This document shows positions 49,145-60,644 of a stretch of 64,000 nucleotides of DNA, piece after piece. Numbering within the stretch: the first letter of the stretch is position 1; every line of letters begins with the position of its first letter. The stretch comes from Microcebus murinus (lineage: Eukaryota; Chordata; Mammalia; Primates; Cheirogaleidae). The DNA is taken from positions 39,826,001-39,890,000 of the forward strand of contig NC_134106.1 of the NCBI RefSeq assembly GCF_040939455.1, given 5' to 3'. A model generated the notes under the pieces. The model was not told the origin of the DNA and did no database searches. It was given only the letters and a program-made list of their open reading frames with translations. The position numbers and the translations under genes are program-made.

Positions 49145-50579
49145 TAGAGAAAGCAGTATAAGGCCTGACTATAGTCCTAGAAGAGAAACTATGTTCAATA
49201 CCTATTTTTATTTTGAAAAATTGTGCTTTAATGGGTTCTTTTTGACTACTGCTGTTTTATACTCTGAGGGCAGATCTTAAAGATGTTTTTAGCCCTAGGA
49301 GTTTTTTCCTCTAGCTTTAAGTGTGATCACACTAGCTGAGACTAACACTGAAGCATCAATTTAGTATTCCTTTATCAGGGTAAACTGAGAAGAAGCAACT
49401 AATTTAGGTGCACTTAGTTTTAATGCAGGTGCTTGTGAGTAACATTTAAATGTTACTGATTGGCCTATTCATAGGCATACTCTGGATCTTTACAAGGATT
49501 AGTTTAAAATGTAGCTACTCTTGGCAAGAGCAGGGGTATTTACTGGGTAGTGTGAAGAAGCAATTCTATAATAGAATGCCACAATTTTCATTCTGGCCTG
49601 ATTAAACAATTTGAAATAAGAGGAACTCAACTAAATTCCTGTTTTGCCATTTCTTATTAGTGGAACTTCCACTAGGTCAGTATTGTCAGCACACTTAGGA
49701 TTGCCATTTTGGACTGGGAGCTGGTGTGAAGCACAATTTACATAGATTCGAAGGACCGTGTGTGTGTGTGTGTGTATGACATGTTCATTGTTTTGTTGAT
49801 ATAGCCAATGTTTAATCTGGTAGAAATCTTAATTTTGTTATTATGACATGTTTTTACTAGGAAGCATTTTATTTTATTTTATTTATTTTATTTTTTTATT
49901 AGATTGGCTACATCTGTGGAATAGGAAGCATTTTAGAATGTTGTTTAGTCTCTGCAATGTGCACATTGTGGAAGGGAAAGGTTTGTTAGTGTCCTTCTTA
50001 GTTTCTGTAAGGAAATCCATTTTGCTACAGTTATACTTTTACTTGACAATGGTTCAGAATATTTTTCTGAACTTTGTGTATTTTGGAAGTGGATGGACTT
50101 TGGTTACTCTATTATAAGTGCTTACCCCAGTCTTATGGCTTGGAGTTTATTTACGTTTGTGGAAATAATATGGTGAACCCTAAAGGCTCTCTTGGCCACT
50201 TTGAGAAAAAGGTAAATTGAAAACAGCAGGTCTATTTCCAGCTGCCTTAAATTAATTTCCCTTTTAAAAAGGAGTAGAGAGGCTAAATACTGATACAAAA
50301 GCCAAGTAACATAACAATAGCCATACATCTTTATGAGATTGTTAGCTCACATGTTATTGTAGTTTTGTAATTCAGCCTTATAGATAGGCTGAGACTGTGG
50401 GTCTGAAGCTAACACAATTTATAGAAAGCTCAGACTATACTGGGAGTAGGATATACTTAGTAAAAATTTTATGGTGGTTTTCTTTAAACTACAAGATTAT
50501 AATGTGTAAACCACGTATCTTCAAAGGCTAAATACATTCAAACTTGAGAAATTAAAACTTTAACAATTGTTTTATGTAG

Positions 50580-50681
50580 CCTAAACTCTATAGATCTGTA
50601 ATTGAAGATGTAATCGAAGGAGTGCGAGACCTATTTGCTGAAGAAGGTATAGAGGAACAAGTTTTAAAAGACTTGAAGCAG
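50580..50681 (+). CDS. GTF2A1L: GTF2A1L coding exon 2 (residues 8-41)
   Basis: Thirty-four codons, starting PKLYRSVIEDVIEG and ending LKDLKQ. This is the N-terminal TFIIA alpha/beta domain, which forms the helical bundle with TFIIA gamma that helps TBP bind the promoter. GTF2A1L (ALF) replaces GTF2A1 in germ cells. The acceptor is tttatgtag and the donor is CAG|gttcgt, a weaker consensus. Both exon ends are phase 0. In the human readthrough transcript this exon is joined to STON1 exon 3. Confidence 0.96.
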
Positions 50682-50862
50682 GTTCGTAGACAATACAAGT
50701 TTCTCTTTCTGTCTTTTGTTGTTTTTTCATCATAAACTGATATAGTTCTAACCCCTCAATTATAGCTTAGTATTTACCCATTTATTGTGACATTAGCTGC
50801 CAATTTTTAAAAATTTTAAAAATTAGTAATAAATATCTTAACTTTTTTTTTTTTCTGTACAG

Positions 50863-50986
50863 CTCTGGGAGACCAAGGTTTTGCAGTCTAAAGCAACAGA
50901 AGACTTCTTTAGAAATAGTGTCCATCCACCTCTGTTCACCCTTCAGCTGCCACACAGCTTGCACCAAACATTGCAATCATCAACAG
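50863..50986 (+). CDS. GTF2A1L: GTF2A1L coding exon 3 (residues 42-82 plus 1 nt)
   Basis: Begins LWETKVLQSKATEDFF and ends LHQTLQSST, then one base (G) of the next codon. It completes the conserved N-terminal TFIIA alpha domain before the variable spacer. The acceptor is an interrupted T tract plus ctgtacag and the donor is ACAG|gttgga. The intron between exons 2 and 3 is only 181 bp. The phase-1 end agrees with human GTF2A1L, where the next codon completes as GCA. No lesion is seen. Confidence 0.95.
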
Positions 50987-52828
50987 GTTGGATACAGTTA
51001 GAAAATTAGTAGTGATATTTGTATCTTCAGAACAAATTCTCATTTGGTGGTGTTTTTAAATTAGAACAGTGCTGTTAAGGTTGAGAAGGCTTGGACATCA
51101 AAATCATTTCCTTTAAATGAACACAGTAGAAATCATCACCATGTAATTATTGATTAAAAAAACTCAAGTTATTCAAACCAGTTTTTATGTTAAAGATTAA
51201 ATTCCATAAAGGTGACAAAGCCTTACGTTAGAGGAACAAGTTATATAGTTTGAGGGATACTGGGAGCACCCATTGGTGGTTTCAGTGAATTTGATTGGGT
51301 TTAGTCAAGGATTAATCCAGCTGCCATTGCTGAAATTGTAGACAGAAAGGTGAGTGAGTGCTTGCATGTTCGTGCATTCTCTCTCTTACTTTCTGTGTAT
51401 ATTCTAAATCTGTTATTGTATTGGAAGCAAAATGGAGAGTTAACAAGAATATGGAGAATTATTCATGCTACCTCAGTGTTTTGGATATATAAAATGATGG
51501 CTAGAAATTGACTGTATGCATTTTATCTTTATTCTTAGATTTATTGAATCTAGACTTCTGCTTTTAAGGGAAATATTTGTCCATATTATGTGTTTCAATC
51601 TAAACTGGAAAGGACTAGCTTATAAAAGATAAAAATGATACTATTCTATATTTCAAGCCTCTGTTTCTCCTTTTCTCTGATTCTTACCTTTATGCTACTT
51701 ATATATGTATATATGTGTGTACATGTATACACACAAGTAAGTTTTATGAGGTTTAGCTGAAATTCAATAGCATAGTGTCTGCCAGAAGTGAGGGTAGATT
51801 TTGGCTTAGATTGTCAATAATAACTAGATGGTTCTTTGCATGCTTGGGAAAATTCACATGAAAATTACATGGGCAGAGGTAAAGAGGAAATAGAAAGGAT
51901 GCTTAGTACCTTTTCTATTACAAAATGGGAGAATTTGTATGGCAGCAATCATAACTTATAAAAATGAAATAAATTAACACTATTGAATTACCAAACAAGT
52001 TTTATTTGATACTGTGCTGCTGTGCTTATCTTACTTCATAAGACTTAGTCATGGCAGTTTTTATTGTTGACACATTAAAACATTTGTCATCAGTTATTGG
52101 GTTTTGGGCTATGCTTTAATTTTTAATTTTACTATTTATCAGATCATCCCTTTCTCTGTTTAAAGTTCTATTGGATTTATTTTATTTAAGACTGTTAAAA
52201 ATTTTTTTCTTTTTTAACTTAGGGTTGGTGTGAGAGTGTGGTGGGTATGTGGGAAGAAAAGCATAATTAACACTTCTTAGGTTCTTTGTCATTCAAAATT
52301 GCAATACTTGATTTTGCCGCAAGATGGTATTATTACCAGTGATTTAAATCACAAAATAGTCTTGCAACTAATATATCTAGCTGGTTTTTACTTAGCACCT
52401 TATTCTTAGCCTGTGTCTTAGAAGTTAGAATAATAGAAATAATTATATTTAAGACAGTTTTTCTTCTTATTCTCTTCTGTGTCATTTATAATGAAGAGGA
52501 TTAAGAAGTACATGTATCCTTTAAAAGTGCATTATAGACCTGTGCCTCTCTCCCTTCATTTCTAGGTACTGCACGATAAGATTCTTGAAATAAATAGCCT
52601 CATAAAATTGAAGTACTTCTTAATTATATCTTTTCATGGTATGCTTTTAAAAGCCTGATTAAAATAAACTTGTTTCTTCAACCTTTTTTAATCTTTTTTG
52701 ATAACAAGTTCAAATTAAATCCACAATTGAATAAGTCATTTGCTTTTGTCTATTCCAACTTAAAACTTGTTTGCTCTACCATATTTTCTTTGTATTGTCC
52801 ATTTGTTTAGTAAAATCAGTATCTTCAG
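50987..52828 (+). other. GTF2A1L: GTF2A1L intron 3, first part
   Basis: AT-rich intron sequence with a short TA/TG run at about 51699-51735. I see no exon and no repeat that I can name. Intron 3 continues to the end of the window and exon 4 is not present. Confidence 0.7.
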
Positions 52829-52884
52829 TTCTCAACGTTTTTTGGTCTCAGGACCTCTTTATACTCTTAAAAATTAAGAACTCC

Positions 52885-53020
52885 AGCCTGTAGTCCCAGC
52901 TACTCGGGAGGCTGAGGCAGCAGGATCGCTTGAGCCCAGGAGTTTGAGGTTGCTGTGAGCTAGGCTGACGCCATGGCACTCACTCTAGCCTGGGCAACAA
53001 AATGAGACTCTGTCTCAAAA
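52885..53020 (+). mobile_element. 5'-truncated Alu (right arm only)
   Basis: Starts within the right monomer (agcctgtagtcccagctact) and ends ctctgtctcaaaa. The flanking words aattaagaactcc and aattaagaattcc are a target duplication with one mismatch. It lies in the left piece of the hAT element. Confidence 0.9.
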
Positions 53021-53979
53021 AATTAAGAATTCCAAAAAATTTTTTAAAAAAATGTAGGTTGTGAGTACTTACATTAGAAATTAAAACTGAGAAATTTTTA
53101 CAAATGTTATTTTATTAATTTAAAATTTCAATTATACATTATTACCATTATGACATATTTATGGGAAATACCTGTTTTCTAGAACAAAAGATATTTAGTG
53201 AGAGGAGTGGCATCATTTTACTTTTTTGCAAATCTGTAGATTACTTTGGGCAGTATGGTCATTTGCTTAGGTATATTGCTAGATATTGTATTTCGTTTGC
53301 AGCTATTGTATATGGTACCCGGTTCTTGATTTGATTTTCAGCTTGGCTATTGTTGGTGTTTAGAGATGCTAATAAGTTGTATATGTTAATTTTGTAACCT
53401 GAGATTTTTCTGAATTTATTTATCAATTCTAGGAGTCTTTTAGAGGAGTCTTTAGGGTTTTCTAGATATAAGATATCATCAGAAAACAGGCATAGTTTGA
53501 TCTCTTTTCCGATTTGGATGCCCTTTCTTTCTTTCTCTTACCTGATTGCTCTGACTAGGACTTCAAGTACAGTACATCAGGAAGTAGTGAAAGTGGGCAT
53601 CCTTGTCTTGTTACAGTTTTTAGGGGGAATGCTTTCAACTTTTCCCTATTCAGTATGATGTTGGCTGTGGGTTTGTCACATAAGCATTCATTATTTTGAG
53701 TATGTTCCTTCTATGCCTGTTCATTGAGGATTTTTATCATGAAGGAATGCTGGATTTTGTCAAATGCTTTTTCTGTCTCTACTGAGGTGATCATATGGTT
53801 TTTGTTTTTAATTATGTTTATATGGTGACTTACATTTATTGATCTGTGTATGTTGAACCATCTTTGTGTCCCAGGGATGAAACCTACTTGATCATGGTGA
53901 ATTGTTTTCTTTATGTGCTATTGGATTAGATTAGCTAATAGCTGTTCTTTTGTTGAGGATTTTTGCATGTATGTTCATG

Positions 53980-53990
53980 AGGGATATTAG

Positions 53991-54021
<31 letters not shown>

Positions 54022-54077
54022 GAGACAGAGTCTCGCTTTGTTGCCCAGGCTAGAGTGAGTGCAGGGATATTAGTCTT
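53980..54077 (-). mobile_element. Tiny 5'-truncated Alu (41 nt plus tail)
   Basis: A perfect 15-bp target duplication, agggatattagtctt (53980-53994 and 54063-54077), flanks about 27 T and 41 nt of antisense Alu 3' end (gagacagagtctcgctttg ... gagtgagtgc). It sits in the ORF2 part of L1-A. Confidence 0.93.
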
Positions 54078-54874
54078 TAGTTTTGTTTTTTTTGTTGTGT
54101 TCTTTCCTGGCTTTGGTATCAGGATGATACTGGCTTTGTAGAATGAGTTAAGGAGGATTCCCTCTTTCTCAGTGCTATGGAACAGTTTCAGTAGTAGGGT
54201 AGGTACCAGTTCTTTTTTGTAGGTCTGGTAGAATTTGGCTGTGAACTCATCTGGTCTAGAGCTTTTTTTTGTTGTTGTTGGGAGATTTTTTTATTACTGT
54301 TCAATCTTACTATTTGTTATTAGTCTGTTTAGAATTTCTACTTATTCCCAATTCAAGCTTGGGAGATTATGTGTTCCAAAAATGTATCCATTTCCTCTAG
54401 GTTTTCTAGTTTGTTGTGCATAGAGGTTTTCCTAGTAGTCTCAGATGATCTTTTGTATTTCTGTGGTATTAGTTGTAATGTCTCCTTTTAAATTTCTGAT
54501 AGAACTTATTTGAATTCTCTCTTCTTTGACAATCTTGTTAGTGATCTATTGATTTTGTTTATCTTTTTAAAGAACCAACTTTTCCTTTCATTGAGGCTTT
54601 TTTTGTTTCTTTCTTTCAATTTCATTTAGTTCTGCCCTGGTTGTTGTTATTTCTTGTCTTCTGCTTGCTTTAAGTTTGTTCTTGTTTTTTGGGGAAAGAT
54701 TTTATTTCTCCATCTATGAAACTTGGTTTTGCAGGGTAAAAAATTCTTGGCTGACAGTTATTCTGGTTAAGAATACTGATAAATGGGGCCCTAATCCCTT
54801 CTGGCTTGTAAGATTCCTGCTGGGAAGTCTGCAATTAGTCTGATAGGGCTGCTTTTGTAAGTTACTTGATGCTT

Positions 54875-55971
54875 TCATCTCACATCAGGTAAGATGGAAG
54901 ATTTTTCCTTTACTTTGACTTTGGCCAGAGTGATGACTTTGTGCCTTGGTGATATCCTATTTGCAGTGAATCTTGCAGGAGTTTGATGATCTTGTATCTG
55001 GATGTTTAAATCTTTAGCAAGACCAGGGAAGTTTTCCTCTATTATTCCCACAAATAGGTTTTCTATGCTTTTTGCTTTTGCTTTTTCTCCCTCAGGAATA
55101 CCTATGATTCTTATATTTGGCTGTTTTATATAATACCATATTTCTGAGAGACTTTGTTCATTCTGATTATGATTTATTTTCTTCATTTTTGACAGACTGG
55201 GTTAATTTGAAAGCCTTGTCTTCATGCTTTGAAATTCTTTCTTCTGCTTGGTGTAGTCTGTTGTTAAAACTTTCCACTGGGTTTTGAGACATTTTAAACC
55301 ATCAGATTAGTTCTTGACAAGGTTAAATTATACTCTTTGCAGTCCGGGTTCCAGTTTCTCTGGGGCCAAGTTCAAATGCCAGCTCTGTAAGCAGAACAAT
55401 TCTAAGCTGGTTGTACCTGGCGGTGGTGCTGGAGAACCACCATTTTGTGCTTGACAAAGTATTCCCAGGGCTTTAGAAAACAGCTTCAGGAAGCTGCAAG
55501 TGTAGGAGTCAAGAGAGTATGAACATTTAACAAAGATGTTTCTGTTAAGTGCTAGTGTAATTTTACTGTATTTGAGATTATGCTTTGTAGCTTTCAATAA
55601 AGGTCCTTAGTTAAAGCATAAAAAATAAACAAACAAAAAAACCAAAAAAACTTTCCACTGTATGTTGAAATTCCCTCAATGAATCTTTCATTTCCAGGAG
55701 TTCTGTTATGTTTTTATTTAAATATGTATTTCTTTAGTGAATTTTTCATTCAAGTCCTGAATTATTTTTTGGTTTCTTTGTGTTGGTTTTCAACTGTCTT
55801 ATTGATCCCATTGAGTTTACTTGTAATCCATATTTTGAATTCCATATGTGGCATCTCAAGAATTTCCTTTTGGGTAGAGTTCATGTCTGGAGAGTTAGTT
55901 TGATTCTTTGAGAGTGTCAAAACAGCCTGCTTTTTCATATTGCCAGGGTTCTTATGCTGGCTCCTTCTCAT
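54875..55971 (-). pseudogene. L1 ORF1 remnant, interrupted
   Basis: Two minus-strand frames belong to one ORF1. 55762-55971 is the N-terminal part (MRRSQHKNPGNMKKQ start, TEF/MEFKIW-like block). 54875-55186 is the RNA-binding central part (NEQSLSEIWYYIKQPNIRI, then GIPEGEK and a TPARFTANRISPRHK block). ORF1p is the nucleic-acid-binding chaperone of the L1 particle. The region between them is broken by the retrocopy at 55280-55646 and by stops, so it is dead. Confidence 0.85.
55266..55660 (+). pseudogene. Processed retrocopy of an mRNA 3' end, in L1 ORF1
   Basis: A perfect 14-bp target duplication, aaaactttccactg (55266-55279 and 55647-55660), flanks a 339-nt body and an A-rich tail (from about 55619). 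AATAAA lies at 55596-55601, about 18-20 nt before the tail, as in a normal cleaved mRNA. It is on the plus strand, opposite to its L1 host. One frame reads AKFKCQLCKQNNSKLVVPGG before a stop, so it may be the last codons plus 3' UTR of a gene. I do not recognise the parent. Confidence 0.85.
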
Positions 55972-55974
55972 CTC

Positions 55975-58092
55975 GAACCTCTTCTCTCAGCTCAAAACAG
56001 ATAGCTTTGCAGTCCACTTGTTCCCCTCTGCTGGGAACTCTGCTTCTCACAGTAGAAAGGGAGAGGCACACTGCCTTCCAGTTTGTGTGCGTAGGTACCC
56101 ACTGTGGTGCTGCTGGCAGTTTGGGTCAGTTGGACCTCAGACCCCTGGGAGAGTGGTCAGATACCAGCAGTGGTGGACTAAGTTAGGTGATCCTCAGTTC
56201 CCAGGACCCTGGATGGCGTGCTTGAATCCTAGGGGAATGAGACAAAGACTAGGCTGGCAAACTTGCCCTCAAGCCTCCTTGAGTTCAGACACTGACTGTG
56301 ATAGTGAAGGCTGTGGTGATCTCCTGCTCCAGTAGATGTTTCAAGCAAGAGAAGAGCGAATGCACTGTTAGCTTGTGACTGACTGGAGGGGTGGGCTCCT
56401 CTTGACAGGATTAGCAGAGGCAGGCAGCTGTGGGTTGCACAAGCTGCTCATACCTCCTCCTCCTGGCAGTGACAGTGGTCTCTGTCCTTTGGGAACACAA
56501 AAGCGCCCAGATTCCCAGCTCCCACCCTGTCCAACCTGCAGCAGAGGTGGTGAAGGCAGCTCAACTCAGTGTGTGCAGGCTACCAGATTGGCTGTGGGCT
56601 GTGGCTGAATTGCTCCACTGGGGGAGGTGTTTGTGCCAAGGACTTGCTTCCAGGATGGGTGGGCTTCTCCCGGAAGGGATGGGTGGCTTGGGGAGAGAAC
56701 TGCTAGCCCTGCCCTCCCTCAGTGGAGGCAGTAACTTCTGTCCTTGTGTTACTCAAAAGTGCCTCCTGCAGCTTTTTAGAGAGAAAGGATTGAACCCCAA
56801 GCTCTGGAGCCTGGGTGTAATAGACACTCTATCAGAGGCAGATCCCTGAATGTTGGGGAGCTGGTGCTCTGTCCCCTTTGTCCTAAGAGGTCTTTTGGCA
56901 TGCTGCACTCTCCTATCAGCTAGAAGCAGCCCACTGTGAATGCTTAAGCTCTGAGAGATCCATAGTTCCCCTGGGATCCACTGGTTCCCTAAGGCTGCTG
57001 TGGTCTGAATAGGTGTTAGGGGGTGTTGGCTGTACATCCAGTGATGTAGAGACCAGGAGCTGAGACTCCCAGGTTGGGACAGCTACAAAAACACTGGCTG
57101 TGTGTGATGGGAGGAAAATGTGCTGCAGAACCTGGGCCTGGTGAGCAAAGTGCTGTTGGAGGGTGTACCCCCCTCTGCAGGCTTAGAACTGGCTGACCCA
57201 CAGCTCACCCACACCAAAAGCTCGTGCTTGAGAGCAGAAGCCGCTGTGTCTGCAGCATTGGGTGATTGGAGGAGGGGAGGTTCTTGTCTCCATGTCCCTT
57301 CCCGGACTCTGCTGCTGCTTTTGCTCTGGGCTGGGAATACTCTCCTACCCTGTGGACTCTTCTCTGCACTACTCTCAGTGGAGACGCAACTTTGAGTCAT
57401 AAGCCTGGGGCTTTCTGCTGCAGGACAGTGCACATTCTGCCTTCCTCTGTCCTAAAATCATTTGTTGCACTTCCCAGTCCCTTAGAGCAGCCTGCCCTGT
57501 GGGTCAGAACTTTGGGAATACTGCTGCTCTCCTGTGTCCCTGTGTTCCTTTGTGGTTTTCACAGTCACAGCCACAGGTCGTGGGGAATATTCATGTGGGA
57601 TTCGGTGACAGGAAGACTGAGGGGCCATAATTTCCCCAGCAGGATAGAGGCACCCTGTGTGTATGCAGGCAATATGGCGTCCACCCTCTCAGCTCGGGTC
57701 TGTGGTGGGCGAAAGCAGCCCTTCCTGGGCCTGCAGCCTGTGCTGTGTGCCTCAGTTTGCCGATGGCAGCAGCACCTGGATTCGTCAGGGCAGAAAGGCT
57801 CTCCGACATCTTGGGAGCTGGCAGACTGCCACAGGTGTATAGAGAGGAAAAGTAAACACTTTCACCTATCCTTGCTACCAGGCTCCAAGTTCCTTGAGGA
57901 TCTGTCCAAAATCTTGCTCCTCATTGTTCTGCTCTGCCACTTCTTTCCATGGAATCTCTTGTAAGGGTAGGTTTTAGCACCTTTCCCCCAGTATTTCACC
58001 TTAGCTGTGCTTTTTCATATGAAACCTTTTCTTTTATTTGGGACAGTCTGGAAATTGATATCTCTAGTTGGCCATCTTGCCCACTCCCCCTA
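55975..58092 (-). other. L1-A 5' UTR
   Basis: A GC-richer 2.1-kb block between the ORF1 start and the L1 5' end. It accounts for the many overlapping frames of 70-232 codons on both strands here. L1 5' UTRs hold a sense promoter and often an antisense one. Confidence 0.7.
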
Positions 58093-58855
58093 CAGCTTTG
58101 TACTATAATTTTAAATCAGAAAGTATGATTCCTCTTACTGTTTTTCTTTCTCAGAGTTGCTTTGGCTATTTGGTGTCTTTTGTGGTTCTATACAAATTCT
58201 AGAATTGTTTTTTCTATTTCTGTGAAGAATGCTATTGGAATTTTGATAGAGATTATGCCGAATCTTTATTTTGCCTTTGGTACTATGGACATTTTAACAA
58301 TATTCATTCTTCCAATCCATGAATAGGGGATATATTTCCATTTATTAGTGTCTTCTTCAGTTTCTTTCAGCAGTGTTTTATAGTTTGCAGTGTATATATC
58401 TTTCATCTTCTAGGTTAAATTTATTAAGTATTTTATTTATTTTGCATGCTATTGTAAATGGGATTATATTCTAGATTTTTTTTTTCTGGATAGGTAGTTA
58501 TTTGTGTACAGAAATGCCACTGATTTTTGTATTTTGCTTTTGTACCTGAAACTTTACTAAATTCATTTTTTTTTTTTAAATTTTGGAATGTTACTGGGGT
58601 ACAGATGTTTTGGTTACATGGGTTGCTTTTGTCCTGCTTGAGACAAAGTTATAAGTGTGCCCATCACCCAGATAATATACCTTGTACCCATTAGGCATGA
58701 TTTTCCCCATCCTCTCTTCCCCCCCTCCCACCTGCTTGATTTCCATTGAATTTTACTTCCATCTGCTCATGTGAGTGCTATTTGGTTAGTTCCAATTTAA
58801 TAATGGCTACATGTGGTGTTTGTTTTTCCATTCTTGCCAAACTTCACTGAGGAGA

Positions 58856-58957
58856 ATGGTCTCTAGTTTCATCCAGATTGTTACAAAAGGAATTAATTTA
58901 TTTTTTATGGTCTCTAGTTTCATCCAGATTGTTACAAAAGGAATTAATTTAGTACTG
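58856..58957. repeat. 51-bp tandem duplication in L1-C 3' UTR
   Basis: atggtctctagtttcatcc begins at 58856 and again at 58907. The two 51-bp units are nearly identical through caaaaggaattaattta. Confidence 0.95.
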
Positions 58958-59109
58958 AGTAGTACTCCATGGTAGGCATATACCACATTTTATTAATCTA
59001 CTCATGAATTGATGGGACTTGGGTTGATTCCACATCTTTGTGATTGTGAATTGTGCTGCAATAAACATTTGAGTGCAAGTGTCTTTTTGATAAAATTACT
59101 TTTTTTTTT

Positions 59110-59880
59110 TTAGTAAATACCTAGTAGTGAGATTGCTAGGTCAAATGGTAGTTCCACTTTTAGTTCTTTGAGGAATCTCCATACTATTTTCCATAGAGGT
59201 TGTACTAGTTTGGAGTCCCACCAACAGTTTGTAAGTGTTCCTTTCTCTCTGTATCCATGCCAGCATCTATTGTTTTGGGAGTTTTTGATAACAGCCATTC
59301 TCGTTGGGGTTAGGTGATACCTCAATGTGGTTTTGATTTGCATTTCTCTGATGATTAGTGACACTGACCATTTTTTCATATGCTTATTGGCCATTAGTCT
59401 GTCTTCTTTTGAAAAGCTTCTCTTCATGTCTTTTGTAATGAGTGCGGGGATAGGCCGCAACACCTGGTCAGCTGGACACCTGAATGCCAGGTGCTTGTTT
59501 GCCATGGAACCCAGGGCAAGGCTATTCCTGTCTGAATGCCACACCCTTATCCAATATGGTGGTCCTGCAGTGGTGGGGATGGGCATATTCCCAGATCTCC
59601 ATTCCTCAGCACTCCAGTACAGTCTCCTGTCAGGTATATCCACGTGGGCTTCCTTGCCACCTGAGTCCAGCTCCCAGACTTCTCCCCTGAGTTCCCCTGC
59701 TCCCCTTTCATGTCTGGGGTGCACTGGGACCAGCTTGCTTATCTGAGCTGCCATCATATCACCCCATGAAATGCTGGTGGGTTGGAAGTTCCCAAATTGT
59801 ACAGCCATGTTCCACCACAAGTCTGTGAGGGGAGGAGGTATGAGTCCCATTCTGTGAGGAGACCTCAGCCTGGGATGCAT
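59110..59880 (-). pseudogene. Open 256-codon frame fusing L1 5' UTR to ORF2 C-terminus
   Basis: Read on the minus strand. The last 105 or so codons are the L1 ORF2 C-terminal region, with [46 protein letters not shown] and [13 protein letters not shown] motifs. The first 150 or so codons come from 5' UTR-like sequence and match no protein I know. The frame stops at a LLGIY block where intact ORF2 would go on. There is no endonuclease or reverse transcriptase, so it cannot act as ORF2p. Confidence 0.6.
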
Positions 59881-60465
59881 GCCTGCTGGAGAGAAGCAGC
59901 CTTTTGTGAACTTTTCAGCTCAAACTACACTTGCAGTTGTAATGGGTACAGCTCCTGGTCAGCCTGAGTTCAAACTGCTTTCTCAGTTGCAGTACATGGG
60001 GAGGTGCTGAGGAGGAAGTGACTAGATGGGAGACAGCCAGCACTCCGGCCTCTCACGGCACTCTCCCAGGGGGTGCCCCTCACAGACCGTCTGAACTCCT
60101 GGGACTTGCTGGCTCACTCCACTAATCCTGTATTTGCCTTCATGTCTGGGGTTGCGGAAGGTGGAAAAGCCTTCAGTAAACTTACTGTCCTACGGTTCAC
60201 CAAGGGCACTTATGAAAGGAAGGAGAATCTCCCTTTACCTTTTCGCTGAGCTCAGAGCCTCTCTTGGTTAGATCCTTGCCAATATCTTATTCTCTTTATC
60301 TTCTTTCTTCTGGGCTTCACAATTCTCTGTGAGGTCTCTAGCTGTCTCTGACTTCTCTGTGGTCCACACCTGAGTTGTGACTCTTCTCCCCTCTCCTCTC
60401 TCTGATATCCTACCTTCCGCCAGGACAGTTCAGTAAGTGATGTCTTCAGTTGGACATCTTCCACA

Positions 60466-60644
60466 ACTTTTTTTTAGCAAATGAAAAGATGCTCAATTTC
60501 ATGAGAAATGCCTTTTCAAATATTAATTTAAAAAATTTCAAGACAATTGAGCACAGTCTTGGTGAACATAAAGGAAGAATTCCATACATACACTGCTACT
60601 AGGAATGCAGTGTGTACCAAGCCTAGCCCAATGCTCATCAAACT
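60466..60644. other. Unassigned stretch between L1-C and L1-B
   Basis: A T run, then plus-strand sequence agcaaatgaaaagatgctca and tgagaaatgc, which resembles L1 ORF2 in sense orientation, opposite to its neighbours. The rest is not recognised. Confidence 0.3.

Larger units (their letters stand above)
47931..50579 (+). other. GTF2A1L: GTF2A1L intron 1
   Basis: A 2.6-kb intron from gtaagg to tttatgtag. It holds one Alu (48821-49144), a (TG)n run at 49758-49775 and two ETS-like CCGGAAG words at 48101 and 48123. Nothing else is recognised. Confidence 0.9.
53236..58092 (-). mobile_element. Antisense L1 with 5' UTR, ORF1 and partial ORF2 (L1-A)
   Basis: The 5' end is at 58092, where the minus strand begins GGGGGAGTGGGCAAGATGGC, the typical L1 start. 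The 5' UTR runs to about 55972, ORF1 from 55971 to about 54875, and a partial ORF2 from about 54700 down to 53236. The start of ORF2 and the whole 3' end are missing. It was later hit by a 367-bp retrocopy and a tiny Alu fragment. Confidence 0.82.
58568..60465 (-). mobile_element. Rearranged L1 (L1-C): 3' end joined to 5' UTR
   Basis: It starts with a T run (A tail) at 58568, then a lemur-style L1 3' UTR (gggtacagatgttttggtta) and the ORF2 C-terminus up to about 59446. From there it goes straight into GC-rich sequence that ends near 60465 with minus-strand GGAAGATGTCCAACTG, which resembles an L1 5' start. ORF1 and most of ORF2 are missing between the two. Confidence 0.62.

Noticed and set aside
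55908..57964. Several frames of 70-232 codons on both strands
   Set aside because: This is the GC-rich L1 5' UTR, and the frames match no protein.
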